A DNA stretch of 10,222 bases. Source: JBFKMV01 sp041629655. Lineage in GTDB: Bacteria; Acidobacteriota; Polarisedimenticolia; Polarisedimenticolales; Polarisedimenticolaceae. Within the stretch, counting starts at the first letter, position 1. Each line of letters opens with the position of its first letter. A program made the translations under genes and the position numbers. The DNA is taken from the NCBI GenBank assembly GCA_041629655.1, contig JBFKMV010000182.1, positions 1 to 10,222 on the forward strand, in the 5' to 3' direction. Positions 7,923 to 10,222 of the stretch are shown in pieces. The notes under the pieces are model-generated. The model did not search any database and was not told the origin of the DNA. It worked only from the letters and a program-made list of their open reading frames with translations.

Positions 7923-8495
7923 CTAGCGAGCCTCGTCCGCGGTGGCTGCGGGGTCGGGAAGGCCGAGCAGCTGGCGGGTCGCGCCCTCGAGCCGGGTCAG
8001 CCCCGCGTCGAGCCCGAACTGGAGCGCCTGCTCGGCATCGACGTCTTGACGCCAGGCTGCGCGAAGCGCCAGTACGGCGCCGATCCGGTTTCCGCTGGCG
8101 CAGTGGAACAGCACCGGGCCGGCCTGCTGCGCCTCGCGGAGCGCCGCGTCGATGCGCTCGACGTTTTCCGGGGTCAAACCCCCGGCGCCGGCCACCGGGA
8201 CGTGCACGTAGCGCATCCCGAGCTTCTCGACCAGCTGCGCCTCCCACTCGTAACCGGTCTCCTGTTCGCTGCGCAGGTTGATCACGGTGCGGTAGCCGGC
8301 GCCGGCCGCGGCCCGGATCTGCTCCGGCGTGGGCTGGCCCCCGCTCAACACGCCGTCCAGCGGAACGCGCGCGTTGCGGATCGGGACGAGCGCCGTCGGC
8401 GGCGCGGCGGTGGCGGTCTCGGCGGCCTGGACCGCCGTGAGCACTGCGAGCGCTGCGAGCAGGACGAGAGCCAGGGGTGCGATGCGCTTGTCCAT
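7923..8495 (-). CDS. Secreted DUF442/BLH-like tyrosine phosphatase family protein
   Basis: This 190-residue protein has a signal peptide (about 1-24, cleavage after AVQA), so it should act in the periplasm or outside. The phosphatase core follows: LSGGQPTPEQI (50-60), TVINLRSEQE (70-79) and the active loop HCASGNRIG (131-139), with Cys132 as the expected nucleophile and Arg137 as phosphate binder. The loop is C-x4-R, one residue shorter than the classical C-x5-R, as in the DUF442/beta-lactamase-hydrolase-like group. I chose ATG 8495: it begins the signal peptide and has GGGGAG ten bases upstream. An in-frame GTG at 8549 would add 18 charged residues ahead of the signal peptide. It lies 50 bases after gluQ and 1 base before the DUF1015 gene. 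The substrate is unknown. Confidence 0.87.
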   Translation of the reverse strand: MDKRIAPLALVLLAALAVLTAVQAAETATAAPPTALVPIRNARVPLDGVLSGGQPTPEQIRAAAGAGYRTVINLRSEQETGYEWEAQLVEKLGMRYVHVPVAGAGGLTPENVERIDAALREAQQAGPVLFHCASGNRIGAVLALRAAWRQDVDAEQALQFGLDAGLTRLEGATRQLLGLPDPAATADEAR

Positions 8496-8529
8496 GTTTT
8501 TCGTTCTCCCCGTGGATGCCGAACGCTGC

Positions 8530-8559
8530 ATGATAGCCGACGGGCTCACCAGCGGTCGA
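8530..8559 (-). promoter_or_regulatory. Possible internal promoter for the phosphatase-DUF1015 pair
   Basis: On the minus strand TCGACC (8559-8554, four of six) and TATCAT (8535-8530, five of six) are 18 bases apart. The element overlaps the end of gluQ and would give a leader of about 28 bases. It would let the two downstream genes be expressed apart from gluQ. Confidence 0.35.
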
Positions 8560-9523
8560 CGTCCACCACGAGGCCCGAGGGCGCGGGGGGCAGCCGGGCC
8601 AGCGAGAAGCCCTCGACCAGGTCACGGGCGGCCACGGGCCGCGCTCCCGGACGCAGCCCCAGCAGTCCCGCGAGACGACCCACGACCTGCGGCGGCGTGA
8701 AGCCCGCCTCGCGCAGCTCGCGGAGCGTGATCCCGCGCTGGCGCTTGGAGAGCCGGATCCCCTCGGGGTCCAGCAGCAGCGGCACGTGGCCGAACTGCGG
8801 CGGCCGCAGGTCGAGGCTCGCGTACAGCAGCAGCTGCTGCGGGGTCGAGGACAGCAGATCGTCGCCGCGAACGACCTCGGTGATCTCCATCTCCGCGTCG
8901 TCGACCACGACGGCCAGCTGGTAGGCCGGCACGCCGTCGGAGCGCTGCACGACGAAGTCGCCGGGCGGCGGCTGCCGGGAGCCGTCCCTGGCTCCGCGCA
9001 CCAGGTCGGTGAACGAGGGCCGGTCGTCGGGGCCGACCCGGTAGCGCCAGGCGTGACGCTCGCCGCGCGCCATGCGCTCCCGCGCCGCTCCGGGATCGAG
9101 CCGGCGGCACGTGCCCGGGTAGCGCGCCGTCTCGCCCGGGAGCTGCGGCGCGCTGGCCGCGGCCTGGACGTCCTTGCGGCTGCAGAAACACGGGAACACG
9201 CGGCCCGCCTCGCGCAGGCGCTCGAAGGCGCGGTGGTACAGCGACATCCGCTCCGACTGTGCGTAGGGCGCGTGCGGCCCTCCGCGCTCACCCCCCTCGT
9301 CCCAGTCCAGGCCGAGCCACTCCAGGTCGCTCAGGATCGCCCCGGTCAGCTCCGGGCGGACGCGCGCGCGGTCGAGGTCTTCGATCCGCAGCACGATCCT
9401 GCCGTTCCGCGCGCGCATCGAGAGCCAGACCAAAAGCGCGCTGGACGCGTTGCCGAGGTGCATCTCGCCGGTCGGGCTGGGGGCGAAGCGGCCGCGGGGT
9501 GCGCCGGCCGGGACCGGCGTCAC
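8546..9523 (-). CDS. gluQ: Glutamyl-Q tRNA(Asp) synthetase
   Basis: This 325-residue enzyme is a shortened glutamyl-tRNA synthetase relative that activates glutamate and attaches it to the queuosine base of tRNA(Asp), without any anticodon-binding domain. Visible are the HIGH-type FAPSPTGEMHLGN (13-25), RIEDLDRARVRP (46-57), a zinc site Cys112, Cys114, Tyr135 and Cys139 as known for the E. coli enzyme, VVRGDDLLSSTPQQ (217-230) and the KMSKS-type RLSKR (257-261). Length is close to the usual 290-330. The GTG at 9523 overlaps the stop of the CAP gene as GTGA, with GGAG eight bases upstream. The open frame continues beyond this start to 10069, but that part is antisense-type noise over the CAP gene. 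Here it is coupled to a CAP gene rather than to dksA as in enterobacteria. It implies that the cell makes or salvages queuosine. Confidence 0.95.
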   Translation of the reverse strand: MTPVPAGAPRGRFAPSPTGEMHLGNASSALLVWLSMRARNGRIVLRIEDLDRARVRPELTGAILSDLEWLGLDWDEGGERGGPHAPYAQSERMSLYHRAFERLREAGRVFPCFCSRKDVQAAASAPQLPGETARYPGTCRRLDPGAARERMARGERHAWRYRVGPDDRPSFTDLVRGARDGSRQPPPGDFVVQRSDGVPAYQLAVVVDDAEMEITEVVRGDDLLSSTPQQLLLYASLDLRPPQFGHVPLLLDPEGIRLSKRQRGITLRELREAGFTPPQVVGRLAGLLGLRPGARPVAARDLVEGFSLARLPPAPSGLVVDVDRW

Positions 9524-10222
9524 GGCGCGTGCTCCGGCGGCAGCAGGAACAGCTGCGTGAACGCGATCGTGCCGTCGTCCCCGACCGCCACCCCGATTCC
9601 CGTGTGCGTGTAGTCGGGATCGAGCAGGTTGCGGCGGTGGTCCGGACTGGCCATCCACGCGGCGACCGCCGTTCCGACGGGGTCGGCGTCGTCGTCGTTG
9701 AGCTGGATGTTCTCGGCGACCTTGCGATAGCGCAGCCCGGCGGCCCGCACCCGGTCGGCGGGCCCGCCGCCCCCGGGCGCGACGTGTGCGAAGTAGTCGC
9801 GGCGCAGCATGTCGCGACTGTGCGCGCGGGCGACGCGGGCCAGCCGCGGATGCGCCTCGAGCTCCGCCAGGTCGTGCTCGCCGCGCACCAGGTTGATCGC
9901 CGCCAGCACGCCCTGCTCGATCGTCTCCGGGCCGGGAGCCGCCGCGCGATCCTCGATCAGCACGGCGACCAGGATCCGCCACCCGTCGGCGGCCTCGACG
10001 GTGGCGATCCCGATCGCGTTGCGGCGCGGGTCGAGCACCGAGCTCCAGGCCTGGGCGTAGCCCTGCCACGTCGCGGCGAAGGCCGCGCCCGGGTCGCGGT
10101 AGCCGAGCTTCATGTCCATGTAGTCGAAGGCGCGGCGGTAGCGGGTGAGACCGTGCCGCTCCAGCACGCGGTCGATCGGCTCGCCCAGGGCGAGCCGCCG
10201 GCCCGCGGGAAGCGCCGCGATC
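9520..10222 (-). CDS. CAP (SCP/PR1) domain protein, C-terminal part (5' end outside window)
   Basis: The CAP domain covers roughly the last 130 residues. Numbered from the GTG at 10167, it shows ARAHSRDMLRRDYFAH (113-128, His116), AENI (151-154, Glu152) and WMASPDHRRNLLDP (171-184, His177), the usual CAP motifs with their conserved His-Glu-His set. The frame stays open from 10167 to the window end and reads as ordinary protein, so GTG 10167 is probably not the start; the true start and any signal peptide lie beyond 10222. Before the CAP domain is a stretch (about 34-74) that ends like a CAP domain itself, WSSVLDPRRNAIGIATVE, and may be a worn second copy. Bacterial CAP proteins are usually extracytoplasmic, with unknown function. 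The stop overlaps the gluQ start by 4 bases. Confidence 0.88.
   Translation of the reverse strand, partial: IAALPAGRRLALGEPIDRVLERHGLTRYRRAFDYMDMKLGYRDPGAAFAATWQGYAQAWSSVLDPRRNAIGIATVEAADGWRILVAVLIEDRAAAPGPETIEQGVLAAINLVRGEHDLAELEAHPRLARVARAHSRDMLRRDYFAHVAPGGGGPADRVRAAGLRYRKVAENIQLNDDDADPVGTAVAAWMASPDHRRNLLDPDYTHTGIGVAVGDDGTIAFTQLFLLPPEHAP

Noticed and set aside
6812..8281. 489-residue plus-strand open frame across DUF1015 and the phosphatase
   Set aside because: It spans two real minus-strand genes and their junction and shows no family features.
9524..10069. Upstream in-frame extension of gluQ, giving an apparent 507-residue protein
   Set aside because: The added part is Arg/Gly/Ala-rich and overlaps the CAP gene in another frame; the GTG at 9523 gives a normal-length GluQRS with a ribosome site.

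Overview
The window is strongly GC-rich (by eye around 70%) and densely coding. GTG starts are common, and two gene pairs overlap by 4 bases at a GTGA. A lipid-anchored adaptor paired with an RND pump implies a diderm (Gram-negative) cell. GluQRS, a PilZ protein with a repeat-like C-terminal domain, DUF1015 and a bifunctional FtcD suggest an environmental proteobacterium, myxobacterium or acidobacterium-like lineage, but the sequence does not fix the phylum. No RNA gene, insertion sequence, CRISPR array or phage gene was seen.

Layout. (1) 1-2461, minus: an efflux operon of a periplasmic adaptor lipoprotein followed by an RND pump that runs off the left edge. (2) 2462-2789: a 328-base divergent control region with an 18-bp palindrome near the adaptor start and a -10-like box placed for leaderless transcription of the next gene. 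(3) 2790-4466, plus: ftcD, a fused formiminotransferase-cyclodeaminase for folate-linked histidine breakdown. (4) 4485-5564, minus: a Fic-fold protein with a C-terminal winged helix. Its catalytic histidine reads Ser and its N-terminal inhibitory Glu reads Ala. A perfect 13-bp inverted repeat lies just upstream of its start. (5) 5858-6655, plus: a PilZ (cyclic-di-GMP binding) protein with a helical repeat-like C-terminal domain. (6) 6662-10222, minus: a compact gene string, in transcription order a CAP-domain protein (5' end beyond the window), gluQ (overlapping by 4 bases), a secreted DUF442/BLH-like phosphatase after 50 bases, and DUF1015 after 1 base.

The most interesting item is the Fic-winged-helix gene. 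Loss of both the catalytic and the inhibitory residue, in an otherwise intact fold fused to a DNA-binding domain and sitting beside a long symmetric operator-like site, suggests a nucleotide-sensing autoregulator rather than an AMP-transferase. This is inference. Smaller points are a possible degenerate second CAP domain, an acidic linker in the efflux adaptor, and hairpins spanning the stop codons at both convergent junctions.
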